DNA of 64,000 bases from Blastopirellula marina (GTDB lineage Bacteria; Planctomycetota; Planctomycetia; Pirellulales; Pirellulaceae): assembly GCF_002967715.1 (NCBI RefSeq), contig NZ_PUIA01000017.1:1-64000 (forward strand), in the 5' to 3' direction. The position numbers were made by a program, and so were the translations under genes. Positions 18,536 through 26,996 of the stretch are shown here, in pieces (within the stretch, counting starts at the first letter, position 1; each line of letters opens with the position of its first letter). The notes beneath the pieces are model-generated. The model was not told the DNA's origin and did not search any database. It saw nothing but the letters and a program-made list of their open reading frames with translations.

Positions 18536-20332
18536 GTGCCCCCTGTTATTAACATTCAGAACGCGACGAAGCGATTTGGCCATAAGGTACTTCTCGACGG
18601 TGCCACGGCCTCGATTACCGACGATCACAAAGTAGGGCTGGTGGGCCGCAACGGTGCCGGCAAATCGACCCTCTGCCGAGCCATCCTGGGTGACGAAGAG
18701 CTTGAGAAGGGAGAAGTCGTTCTCCATCCTAAGACGCGCCTGGGATATCTCCGCCAGCACGATCCGTTCCTGGAAGGAGAAACGGTCGTTGGTTTTCTGA
18801 TGCGCGATAGCGATCAGCCAGACTGGAAGTGCGGCGAAGTGGCGGCTCGCTTCGAGATCAAAGGAGCCATGCTCGACGCCCCGGTGCACAACCTTTCCGG
18901 CGGGTGGCAGACGCGTGTGAAACTGACGGCCCTGCTGCTGCATGATCCCACGTTTCTGATCCTGGACGAACCGACGAACTTTCTCGACATTCGTACCCAG
19001 ATGCTGCTCGAGCGGTTCCTCAAGAGCTACAAAGGGGGCTACCTGATCGTGTCGCACGACCGAGGCTTTCTGAAGCAGACCTGCAACGAGACGCTGGAGC
19101 TTTCGCGCGGCAAGCTGACCCTTTACCCCGGCAGTATCGAGGACTACATCGAGTACCGCGACGAGCGCAAACTGCACGACGAGCGGGTCAACGCCGCGAC
19201 CAAAGCCAAGGCCAAGCAACTGCAGCGGTTCATCGATAAAAACCGAGCCGGTGCCAACACGGCGGCCCAGGCCAAAAACAAGCAGAAGCAACTTAACCGC
19301 CTGGAGTACATCGAAATCGAAGCGGACGAAGCGAGTGCTTACATTCGCGTACCGCAGGTCGATGTTAAGAAGGGAACGGCCGTCCGCTGCGAGGGTCTTT
19401 CTATCGGCTATCCCGATCGCGTGATTGCCGATGGGATTACGCTTGATATCGAACATGGTGCCCGGGCCGCGGTCGTGGGTGACAACGGCCAAGGGAAGAC
19501 GACCTTCCTCCGCACGCTGGTCGGTTCACTCGCTCCGAAAGCTGGCGAAGTGAAATGGGGACACAACACCGACATCGGTATCTACGCCCAGCACGTTTAC
19601 TCGACGCTGCCGGCCAACGATACCGTTGAAGAATACTTGCTCGGCGTTCGCGACCCGTCGATCAATCATCAACAGGTGCTCGCCGTTGCCGGTAGCTTTC
19701 TGTTTCGTGGCGACGACGTGCAGAAGAAGGTCAAAGTTCTCAGTGGTGGTGAACGTGCTCGACTCTGTCTCGCGGGGCTGCTGCTGGGCAAGTACAACAT
19801 CCTGATTCTCGACGAACCAGGCAACCACTTGGACGTCGAAACGGTCGACTCGCTTTGTGAGGCACTCGACGACTACAACGGCACGGTGATCTTCACCAGC
19901 CACGATCGTTACTTCGTGCGGCGCATCGCCACACAGATCATCGAAGTCAGCAGCGGTAAGGTGACCCACATCCCCAGCGACTACGAGCATTACCTCTATC
20001 GCTTGAGCCAGGAAATCGAACAGGAAGATGGCAACCAGATCGCTGCCAACGTTGCTCTCGAAGGACGCGATGCCGACCTGGCGAAGGAAGAACGCAAGCA
20101 GCGCAACAAGGACGCCCGCGCAGCACGCAAGGAACTCAACAAGCTGGAAAGCAAGATCGCCAAGCTCGACGACGAACGAAAAGACCTGAATCGAAAGCTG
20201 ATGGAAATCACCGACGCCGCGGAAGCCCAGAAGGTACACGCGCGGTTCACGACCGTCGCCGATGAAATTGCCGAGCTTGAAGGGAAGTGGCTTGAGTTCC
20301 AGGAACTGCTAGAAGATTTTGACGACGGCTAA
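18536..20332 (+). CDS. ABC-F family ATPase (Uup/YfmR/EttA-like)
   Basis: 598 residues with two ABC ATPase domains and no membrane part, as in ABC-F translation factors. The first domain has GRNGAGKST (about 36-44), LSGGWQTRV and LDEPTNFLD, then SHDRGFL. The second has GDNGQGKTT, LSGGERARL, LDEPGNHLD and SHDRYFV. The linker between them is the charged helical arm typical of ABC-F. A C-terminal coiled coil (about 510-598, KEERKQRNKDARAARKEL) resembles that of Uup. In the second Walker B region the usual Thr of DEPTNHLD is Gly. The start is GTG at 18536; no in-frame ATG is nearby. These proteins act on the ribosome E site; Uup members also influence DNA precise excision. Confidence 0.92.
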   Translation: MPPVINIQNATKRFGHKVLLDGATASITDDHKVGLVGRNGAGKSTLCRAILGDEELEKGEVVLHPKTRLGYLRQHDPFLEGETVVGFLMRDSDQPDWKCGEVAARFEIKGAMLDAPVHNLSGGWQTRVKLTALLLHDPTFLILDEPTNFLDIRTQMLLERFLKSYKGGYLIVSHDRGFLKQTCNETLELSRGKLTLYPGSIEDYIEYRDERKLHDERVNAATKAKAKQLQRFIDKNRAGANTAAQAKNKQKQLNRLEYIEIEADEASAYIRVPQVDVKKGTAVRCEGLSIGYPDRVIADGITLDIEHGARAAVVGDNGQGKTTFLRTLVGSLAPKAGEVKWGHNTDIGIYAQHVYSTLPANDTVEEYLLGVRDPSINHQQVLAVAGSFLFRGDDVQKKVKVLSGGERARLCLAGLLLGKYNILILDEPGNHLDVETVDSLCEALDDYNGTVIFTSHDRYFVRRIATQIIEVSSGKVTHIPSDYEHYLYRLSQEIEQEDGNQIAANVALEGRDADLAKEERKQRNKDARAARKELNKLESKIAKLDDERKDLNRKLMEITDAAEAQKVHARFTTVADEIAELEGKWLEFQELLEDFDDG

Positions 20333-20392
20333 CGGTACGCTCGCTGAATTCCACGCCGTCAAGAAAGAGCCCCTTGGAACAAAGCCGCCGAC

Positions 20393-22264
20393 TCACCAAT
20401 GAATTGGCCAGTAGGTGATCAGCAGATCATCCTTATGATTGTCGAGCGTTACCTGAATCCGGCCCCATTGGTCTGGCGCGATCGCCAACGTTTTATCTCC
20501 TTGCGTCGCCACGTAGCCTGGTCGCATCAGGAAGTTAACGACAATCACGTTTTGATCGTGGCGGATTCCTTGCAAGCGAACTCGCATGCCTGAGCCGCAG
20601 ACATCGATCGGAAGTGGCTGGGTGCTTCCCCGAGGAAAAGCCAAGGGGGCAACATCTGGCAGTTCGTAGATGACGAAATGCGGCTCCCGATATCGCTCCG
20701 TCCAATTTGGCTCCAGCGTTTCGTAGATGGGCAATTGCTCGTGAACTTCCGGAAACACAAAAGCGTACTTCTCGGGCTCGGCCTGGACGATCTCAAAGGA
20801 TTCGTGCACGAGGATCCAGCGACAACCGTACGCCTGAAGCGCAGCAAGAGGATTCGCGGCAATGTGCTCTCGCTGGCGAATCTGCTCGTCCAGCAAGTAG
20901 GTCAGCCCGTCCGAGTAACTCGAAATCACGTTCTTTCCATAGTACGAGGCAAAGTTGTTTGCCATCGACTGGGAATATTTTTCCCCCACCAGACGCGAAG
21001 AAGCGAAACTGTAAATTCGATCGTCACCAAGCAGTTGGTCACTGGCCTGCGAAAGTGGCGCGTACGGCAGGTTGCTGCGTTCCTCCACTCCACGGTCCCA
21101 AATAAAAGCCGAGAGGAGCAGCAGATTCAGCACGGCGGAAAGTCGTAAAACCCGAGTCCAATCAACGTATTCGGCTCCGCGGATCAACATAAAAAAAGTC
21201 GCGAAGAGAACGAACTTGAACGGATGCTGAAACTTCTCAAACACGGGCGAATCGGCCATGATCAACCAAATTCCGCCTGGTTTTCCCAGCGAACAAAGAA
21301 TCCCGACGACCCCCAGCACCGCCCATACGTTCCACTTCCGCCAAACCAGCGACAGAAGTCCTGCGCCAAATAGCAAGCTGCCGGTGTATGCCGGATAGCC
21401 TTCGTTCGACCATACCAGGTAGTTCAGAAAGCAGTCCTTCATGCTGGCAAACGACGAACCATCGCGATCGACGTCGGCGATCAGTTGGTATTGAGCAATC
21501 AACACAGGAGACGTGATGACCACGGCCACGGTGCCGGCCAAGAACAACGCAAGCCACTTCTGCACACAGCACTGGCTTGTGGCGACCTTCATCACGAACA
21601 GCAGCCCGCAGAAAAACATCGTGTACGCCCACAGTTGAGCGTTTCCAGAATGGAAGTAAACTCCGGCGACCATCCCCCACCAGGCAACCCGGCCAAACGT
21701 TGTGGGCCTGGCAACCAGATCCAGTGTCGCGCCAACAAGAAGTGGCAAAAACAGTAGCGTCGGAAACGTGTAATACCAAGCTTTGCCAATGAATATGACA
21801 TACGCTCCCAGCACATAGGAGGCAGCGGTGCTTACCGCAACGAGTTGCTCGATCTTCAGGCGTCGCAACAAAAAGTACGTTGCCCCGTAGCCGGCTACGA
21901 TATGCAAGAAGGCATAGGTCTCCATGAAGTACTGCTGCGACCCGCATAAAATCGCAAGCCAGTAAGCGAGATAGATACCGGGATACGAGACCGAATAGGT
22001 TCCTGTGGCAAACACCGGCATGCCCATCGCCTGGTGCGAGTTGATGCCTGGAAAGTTGCCAGCTTCGACCTGGTGAATCGATTCCAGAATAACCGGCAGG
22101 AATTGGTGATAGTTATCGTCGCAACCAAAGAAGTAGGGCGACCAGGCTTCCAAGCCAAGCGGCAGCCCCAACACGAATAGCAGGCCGACCAGAAACGAAA
22201 GATGCCTTCCGAAGATCGAAACGAGCCATCCACAACTCAGATGCCACCACCTCCCTGTCGGCAT
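20393..22264 (-). CDS. Polytopic membrane protein, YfhO/GT-C glycosyltransferase-like
   Basis: A 623-residue protein with about 11-13 hydrophobic spans. The first is LVGLLFVLGLPLGLEAW, followed at once by FFGCDDNYHQFLP, an acidic pair in the first extracytoplasmic loop of the sort seen in GT-C glycosyltransferases. The overall layout (long membrane part, then about 200 soluble C-terminal residues with beta strands such as PHFVIYELPDVAPL) resembles YfhO-type proteins, which glycosylate cell-envelope polymers. The assignment rests on topology and loop residues, so it is tentative. It is convergent with the ABC-F gene (60 bases apart) and monocistronic. Confidence 0.65.
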   Translation of the reverse strand: MPTGRWWHLSCGWLVSIFGRHLSFLVGLLFVLGLPLGLEAWSPYFFGCDDNYHQFLPVILESIHQVEAGNFPGINSHQAMGMPVFATGTYSVSYPGIYLAYWLAILCGSQQYFMETYAFLHIVAGYGATYFLLRRLKIEQLVAVSTAASYVLGAYVIFIGKAWYYTFPTLLFLPLLVGATLDLVARPTTFGRVAWWGMVAGVYFHSGNAQLWAYTMFFCGLLFVMKVATSQCCVQKWLALFLAGTVAVVITSPVLIAQYQLIADVDRDGSSFASMKDCFLNYLVWSNEGYPAYTGSLLFGAGLLSLVWRKWNVWAVLGVVGILCSLGKPGGIWLIMADSPVFEKFQHPFKFVLFATFFMLIRGAEYVDWTRVLRLSAVLNLLLLSAFIWDRGVEERSNLPYAPLSQASDQLLGDDRIYSFASSRLVGEKYSQSMANNFASYYGKNVISSYSDGLTYLLDEQIRQREHIAANPLAALQAYGCRWILVHESFEIVQAEPEKYAFVFPEVHEQLPIYETLEPNWTERYREPHFVIYELPDVAPLAFPRGSTQPLPIDVCGSGMRVRLQGIRHDQNVIVVNFLMRPGYVATQGDKTLAIAPDQWGRIQVTLDNHKDDLLITYWPIHW

Positions 22265-22856
22265 TAAAGCAATTTGTCCAGTTCCTTTTCGCTGCTACCA
22301 AATGAACACAGAAGATCCATGTCACCGTGATCTAAGGATACTAGCCTGTCCGGCAAATCACAGCCTAGCAACTTCGTCCTCGACACGCGTGACGTAAGGT
22401 CAAAGTATCGCGATGAAATCCACTTAGCCAAAGGGGCACCAATTCTTCTGGCTGCAACTTTTTGGTTCTGCGTCTGACACAGGCAAACGCGAGCGATGTT
22501 CCTTTCGGCTCAGGAGACGGCTCTTTCTCGCTGGCCCGACTTCTCGTTAGCCATGAGCTGCCGAATGCCACGGCACCTGGCTCAATTCACTGGAGAAGTT
22601 ACTGGTGAAACAGGACTCATTTCTGAATCGTCCACGAGCAGGGTTTATCTTCCGGCCAACGCCGCTCCCGGCCCCCCCCTTTATAGTTGATTTAACATCG
22701 GCAGCATGGCCTTTTATCCACCCACTTAGGTATACCCTGATCACAATAAAGTCGTGTTTTCCCGAAAAAAACAATCCTCAATCACCGTACGCATTTACCT
22801 AAACCGTTAACGCGTGTATTACAAGGGTTTACTCGTCTTTATTAAGGAATTCACAC
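22265..22856. other. 592-bp intergenic region, no gene seen
   Basis: Upstream of both the YfhO-like gene (leftward) and the DUF1559 gene (rightward). The small open frames in it lack ribosome sites and family resemblance. The last 170 bases are AT-rich and contain AAGGA about ten bases before the ATG at 22857, so the DUF1559 promoter is expected here. I could not identify -35 and -10 elements with confidence. Confidence 0.5.
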
Positions 22857-23861
22857 ATGAAACGAAAATCTTCCTGGCAGGGTTTTACCCTTGTCGAACT
22901 CCTCGTGGTAATTGCCATTATCGGGGTGCTGATTGCCCTGCTCTTACCGGCCGTGCAACAGGCGCGTGAGGCTGCTCGGCGGATGCAATGCTCCAACCAG
23001 GTCAAGCAGCTCACGCTGGCGTTTCACAACTACCACGACACGCACAAGAAGTTCCCCGCTTTGCAGTACGACATTATCAAATCGGACGGAACGAGCGTGA
23101 GTTCGTGGCGTGGCCACGGTGCTTATGTGATGATTCTGCCGTACATCGAGCAAAATGCTTTGTACGATCGCTACAACTTCACGATCGAATGGGATACCGG
23201 TGTGAACACAACCAATGCCCAAACGAAGCTCGACGCATTTCTTTGCCCTAGCGATATCGCTTATCCAGACTCCAACTGGGGCGGAAACAACTACGGTCTC
23301 AATGGTGGCTCGCGTCGCGACTTCTATTCGACCGGTTCGGCCGTAGCTGCCAGCGGTCCTTTCGTGCGCCGACAGGAATCCGGCTTCCGAGATTTCACCG
23401 ACGGCTCGTCGAACGTGATCTTCATCGCTGAAATTCTCAAAGGGGACAACTCCAGTAGCCAACTGACGAAAGAACGTGACTACACCAACCAGCTTTCGCT
23501 GAGCACCGACCAGTTTCCTGCGCAGGCCGATATCGAAGCCGCAGGCGCTGGTTGCGACTCGACGGCAACCTCTTGGCAGCAATCCAACGGTGGTCGTACC
23601 TGGGGAGCGAGCTTCCCAGGGTTCATTGGCATGAACACCATTGCCCCACCTAACTGGAAACACATCAGTTGCTGCAGCGGTGGCAATTTTGGTTATGCAT
23701 GCGATCGTAACGGTATCGTGCCGGCTCGTAGCCTCCATCCAGGCGGCGTGCTTGCCTCGATGGGTGACGGTTCGGTCAAGTTCTTCCCTGAAACGATCGA
23801 TTTCGTCACCTGGCAACGTCTGGGTGCTCGCGCCGACGGCAACCCGGTCTCGATCCCTTAA
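22857..23861 (+). CDS. DUF1559 protein with type IV prepilin-like N terminus
   Basis: 334 residues. The start MKRKSSWQGFTLVELLVVIA is a type III (prepilin) signal: a short basic leader, cleavage after Gly before FTLVE, the +5 Glu, then a hydrophobic helix ending in LLPAVQQAREAARR. The body is DUF1559, the large planctomycete-expanded pseudopilin-like family. The C-terminal HPGGVLASMGDGSVKFF signature is intact. It is expected to be processed by a prepilin peptidase and to stay anchored by the helix or enter a pseudopilus; its real role is unknown. The start is supported by AAGGA upstream. A hairpin and a small lipoprotein gene follow, a common arrangement for this family. Confidence 0.95.
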   Translation: MKRKSSWQGFTLVELLVVIAIIGVLIALLLPAVQQAREAARRMQCSNQVKQLTLAFHNYHDTHKKFPALQYDIIKSDGTSVSSWRGHGAYVMILPYIEQNALYDRYNFTIEWDTGVNTTNAQTKLDAFLCPSDIAYPDSNWGGNNYGLNGGSRRDFYSTGSAVAASGPFVRRQESGFRDFTDGSSNVIFIAEILKGDNSSSQLTKERDYTNQLSLSTDQFPAQADIEAAGAGCDSTATSWQQSNGGRTWGASFPGFIGMNTIAPPNWKHISCCSGGNFGYACDRNGIVPARSLHPGGVLASMGDGSVKFFPETIDFVTWQRLGARADGNPVSIP

Positions 23862-23881
23862 GCTGGCTGCCGTTCAAGCAT

Positions 23882-23907
23882 CGTGCCCGCCGTTATTGGC
23901 GGGCACG
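23882..23907 (+). terminator. Strong hairpin between DUF1559 and lipoprotein genes
   Basis: CGTGCCCGCC (23882-23891) and GGCGGGCACG (23898-23907) form a perfect 10-bp GC-rich stem with a six-base loop. Only scattered T residues follow, so it may act as a partial terminator or as an mRNA-end stabiliser. Either would set the ratio of DUF1559 protein to the lipoprotein encoded 34 bases further on. Confidence 0.6.
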
Positions 23908-23941
23908 TTCATTGTGGAGAACTTAACTTGAGGAGAGAGCT

Positions 23942-24247
23942 TTGAAATACGCTTTGTTGTGCTGCCTTGTTGCTTTGACTTTCTGCCTGGGCTGCGGTCC
24001 TTCGACGCCGTCTACCAGCGTAGAAGTTCCTAAGCCGACCGCGATGATCAAATCGACCTTGGAAGGCTATGCCTCGTCGGGTGAACTCGACAGCGGCATC
24101 ATGATCCTGGACGAAGAGATCGCCAAGCTGAAAGAGTCCGACTCTGCTTTGGCAACCTCGCTGGAACAAGATCTGGCGAAACTCAAATCGGCCAGCGGCA
24201 AATCGGCCGTCAAGAAGCAGGCAGAATCCATGCTCGAGAAGCTATAA
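23942..24247 (+). CDS. Small lipoprotein downstream of DUF1559
   Basis: A 101-residue lipoprotein that starts with TTG at 23942, backed by AGGAG about six bases upstream (23931-23935). The signal is MKYALLCCLVALTFCLGC, with the lipobox cysteine followed by GPST. After a Pro/Ser-rich linker the mature part is a single charged helical region (EEIAKLKESDSALATSLEQD). Small lipoproteins like this often sit directly after DUF1559 genes in Planctomycetes. The partner relation is inferred from that context; the function is unknown. A strong intrinsic terminator follows. Confidence 0.85.
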   Translation: MKYALLCCLVALTFCLGCGPSTPSTSVEVPKPTAMIKSTLEGYASSGELDSGIMILDEEIAKLKESDSALATSLEQDLAKLKSASGKSAVKKQAESMLEKL

Positions 24248-24274
24248 GCTCCGATTGGATATCGTTTTTCAAAC

Positions 24275-24307
24275 AAAAAACGGCACCTCAACCGAGGTGC
24301 CGTTTTT
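24275..24307. terminator. Bidirectional intrinsic terminator
   Basis: CGGCACCTC (24281-24289) and GAGGTGCCG (24294-24302) form a perfect 9-bp stem with a four-base loop. It is flanked by six A residues on the left (24275-24280) and five T residues on the right (24303-24307), so it works on either strand. It lies between the convergent lipoprotein gene (stop 24247) and the oxidoreductase gene (stop 24333). Confidence 0.93.
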
Positions 24308-24332
24308 GCTTCTTGTGGTCGACCAGCTTGCA

Positions 24333-25817
24333 TTAGGCAGCCGGATCTTTGCCGTCGATCCAAGGCCCTTCCAGCTTTTGGTGATCTGGATCGAGGATGG
24401 TCGAGCCTTTGTCGCCCCCCTTCCAGCCAGGCACATGCTGAGGCTTGCCACGCTCTTTGGAGACCTGTTCCCACTTCTTCGACCACGATCCATCCGCTTC
24501 GCTGATGGTCATCGTTTCATCGTCGAAGCGATAGATCTTCCCTTCGCGGTAGCTACGAGCCCCCAGGTTCACCAGCACAATCGCTGCCGCGCCCAGGTCT
24601 GGCGGATTGTTGCAAGACTGCGGCGTGTTGTTTTCGATCGCGGCAATCCAGTTCTCGAAGTGAGCCTTGGTTTGATCCTTCGGGGCTTCTTTGTCGGCCT
24701 TCATCACCTGACGCTCGTACGGCAACGTGGTCGGGCTGATGTGCGTGACCTGCGGTCGTTCCGGCACGAAGGTGAATTCGCCGGACTCGCTGGGGCGATC
24801 GAAAAGAATCGAACCATCATGCCCACGCACCAACTGCTCGACCGGAGTCTCCGAGGCAGCCATCGTGGCCGTGACCAGCCCCTGGCAACCTGCGTTGAAC
24901 TCGGCAACCACCGTTGCCACGTCCGGCACCTGACGACCATCGTATTCCAGGTACAAACCACCACTACCAGTGATACGAGCCGGGTAACGCAGTCCCGTGG
25001 CCTTCATCATTTGCGTTGTGCGGTGGACGAACAGGTCGGTGAACATACCGCTACCGAATTCCCAGAAGCGACGCCACTGGGCGAACACGGCTCGGTCGAA
25101 CGGCTGGTCTTCGGCCAGACCCTCTTCGACACCAAGGAAGCGTTTCCAGTCGATCGTCTTGGGGGTCATGTCCTTCGACAACTTGTAGTAACGCCACTGA
25201 CCGATGTCGGAGTTTCGGAAGTACTCGGTCTGATACATCAACACCTTACCGAGCAGCCCTTCGTCGATCTTCTCGCGGGCGGCATCCCAAATCGGCAGGC
25301 TGGTTCCCTGCACGCCGACTTGCATGACCTTGCCGGTATCTTTCCAGACGCTGACCAGTTCGATGGCGTCTTCGACTTGCTTGACCATCGGCTTTTCGCA
25401 GTAGACATGCATGTCTCCTTTCATCGCTTCGATCGCTTGAATGGCATGCCAATGGTCAGGCGTTCCGATGCTGACGGCGTCGAGGTTTTCCTTGGCGTAC
25501 ATCTCGCGGAAGTCGACGTACCGGGCAACCTTGCCGCCGTTTTCCTTTTCGATGTAGTCGGCAGCGCGATTGCGGTTGGCGTCGTAGACATCGCACACGG
25601 CAACCAGTTCGATATTGGCGCCTTCCTTGGCGATCTTGGAAAGGCTTTTCACGTGCGCACCAAAACCACGTCCACCCACACCCACAAAACCAATTCGCAG
25701 CTTGGAATTGGCATCGGCGGCTTGCGATTTTTGGGCACTCATCGCAAGGGATGTAGCCGCGACTCCTGCGGCAGTGGACTTAAGAAAGGTTCGACGCGTA
25801 GCATCGGAAGAACTCAT
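24333..25817 (-). CDS. TAT-exported Gfo/Idh/MocA-family oxidoreductase
   Basis: 494 residues. An N-terminal twin-arginine signal (RRTFLK at residues 8-13, then a hydrophobic stretch ending near SQA-ADAN) marks export in folded form with bound cofactor. The Rossmann domain starts at LRIGFVGVGGRGFGAHV; GTPDHWHA and the CEKPM strand are classic family landmarks. These NAD(P)-dependent enzymes oxidise or reduce sugars and cyclitols, and Planctomycetes carry dozens of exported copies. The substrate is unknown. The gene is monocistronic, ends at a strong bidirectional terminator, and shares a 316-bp divergent upstream region with the next gene. Confidence 0.93.
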   Translation of the reverse strand: MSSSDATRRTFLKSTAAGVAATSLAMSAQKSQAADANSKLRIGFVGVGGRGFGAHVKSLSKIAKEGANIELVAVCDVYDANRNRAADYIEKENGGKVARYVDFREMYAKENLDAVSIGTPDHWHAIQAIEAMKGDMHVYCEKPMVKQVEDAIELVSVWKDTGKVMQVGVQGTSLPIWDAAREKIDEGLLGKVLMYQTEYFRNSDIGQWRYYKLSKDMTPKTIDWKRFLGVEEGLAEDQPFDRAVFAQWRRFWEFGSGMFTDLFVHRTTQMMKATGLRYPARITGSGGLYLEYDGRQVPDVATVVAEFNAGCQGLVTATMAASETPVEQLVRGHDGSILFDRPSESGEFTFVPERPQVTHISPTTLPYERQVMKADKEAPKDQTKAHFENWIAAIENNTPQSCNNPPDLGAAAIVLVNLGARSYREGKIYRFDDETMTISEADGSWSKKWEQVSKERGKPQHVPGWKGGDKGSTILDPDHQKLEGPWIDGKDPAA

Positions 25818-26133
25818 GAGAAGTGATCTCCATCTTCATTAGGCAGGTTAAAAAGTGGATTCTGGCGAGGCGGGTCGCATCTTCTATAAAACCAAGCCGG
25901 CGGAGCAAACGCAATATCGTATTTGCGCATTCATCTCTCGATTCTCGACACAATCGTGCCTTAATTGCGATGAAGAGCATCGATCACGATTCGGTGAGTT
26001 TTCGACAAGATTCCGATGAAATCGTCGAATACCCACCTGAATCCAAGAATTCATCACACTTTGCAAGGGATAGAATGCGCGTATGCGGCGTTTCTCGTCA
26101 TTGCAGCTTTCCTGTTAAGCGGAGGTGGAAACC
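25818..26133. other. Divergent intergenic region, 316 bp
   Basis: It separates the start of the leftward oxidoreductase gene from the rightward membrane-protein gene and should contain both promoters. I see no coding region and no clear promoter consensus. The right end carries a very good ribosome site, GGAGG at 26121-26125, eight bases before ATG 26134. Confidence 0.5.
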
Positions 26134-26808
26134 ATGACACGTTTAGTTGCGTCGATCCTTTTGATCACTCTTGTATTTTGCGTTGTTGCATCCCCTGCCT
26201 GGGCACAAGCCCCAGCCGATCCGGCACCGGTGGAAGAAGCAGCAACCGTCGAAGCTGGCACACCAGATGCCGATCAGCCAGCGGCGACCGATGACAACGA
26301 AGAACAAGCGAAGCTGGAAGAAGCAAACGAACCGGCAAGCGAACTACCCGAGCAATTGCAAACCATCGCCAAGGACGTCGATAACTCGGAGACGGCCAAA
26401 GAAACCAGCGCGGGAATCTTGACGCCGATTTACAAGGTTGCCGAGGCGCTCGAGTTCCCGGCGTTTCACTGGCTTGCTTTCGCCCTGATGCTCGCCGGGG
26501 TGATTGGCTTTGCCCTGCAACTGGTGATCGGCAAGCTGGTGGTGATGGCCCACCTGGGCTTTAGCCTTCGCGAGATCCTCTCGGACGTGTTGAGCTTTGT
26601 GATCAGTCTGTTTGGTCTGGTGCTTACCACGCAGGCCGCTGCCCAAAACTCGACCTTTACGCAAAGCCCGTTCGCGGTGCTATCGGCTAGTTTACTTGGC
26701 TTGATCCTAGGGATCATGCTCTACTTCTGGGGTCAGGCTCAGGAAGTCGAGGCCGTCAAAGGCCGCACGGCCGCAGCCGCCGAAGCGAGAGCTCGCGAAA
26801 AGAAGTAA
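26134..26808 (+). CDS. Hypothetical membrane protein with acidic extracytoplasmic region
   Basis: 224 residues from ATG 26134, which has GGAGG eight bases upstream; the GTG at 26125 lies inside that site and is unlikely. A signal peptide (SILLITLVFCVVASPAWA) precedes a Pro/Ala/Glu/Asp-rich segment of about 75 residues. Three hydrophobic spans follow (WLAFALMLAGVIGFALQLVI, a second around ILSDVLSFVISLFGLVL, a third SLLGLILGIMLYFWG), and the C terminus is a basic Ala/Arg/Lys tail. I do not recognise the family. A hairpin follows the stop. Confidence 0.75.
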   Translation: MTRLVASILLITLVFCVVASPAWAQAPADPAPVEEAATVEAGTPDADQPAATDDNEEQAKLEEANEPASELPEQLQTIAKDVDNSETAKETSAGILTPIYKVAEALEFPAFHWLAFALMLAGVIGFALQLVIGKLVVMAHLGFSLREILSDVLSFVISLFGLVLTTQAAAQNSTFTQSPFAVLSASLLGLILGIMLYFWGQAQEVEAVKGRTAAAAEARAREKK

Positions 26809-26823
26809 CCTGAGTACCAATCC

Positions 26824-26853
26824 AGGGTGCCGTAACCCAGTTTTCGGCACCCT
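26824..26853 (+). terminator. Stem-loop after the membrane-protein gene
   Basis: AGGGTGCCG (26824-26832) and CGGCACCCT (26845-26853) form a perfect 9-bp stem with a 12-base loop ending in TTTT. There is no T tract after it. It probably ends the preceding transcript. Confidence 0.6.
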
Positions 26854-26996
26854 TAACGGACGTAGATATATTCCTTGTAAATCACTGCATTTTCCTTATC
26901 AGGCCAAATAGAACCTGATAAAATACCCGCATAGTGAGGTACCGCGTACCTCCTGGTCGACCTTATCCCCCACTTATCTGTTTTCGAGGCGGAAAC

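Noticed and set aside
22496-22802. Small ORFs in the 592-bp gap before the DUF1559 gene
   Set aside because: They overlap each other on both strands, lack ribosome sites and lie where a promoter is expected.
24255-25826. A 523-codon plus-strand ORF opposite the TAT oxidoreductase gene
   Set aside because: Its translation starts inside the terminator and is the mirror of a well-supported gene; no domain is seen.
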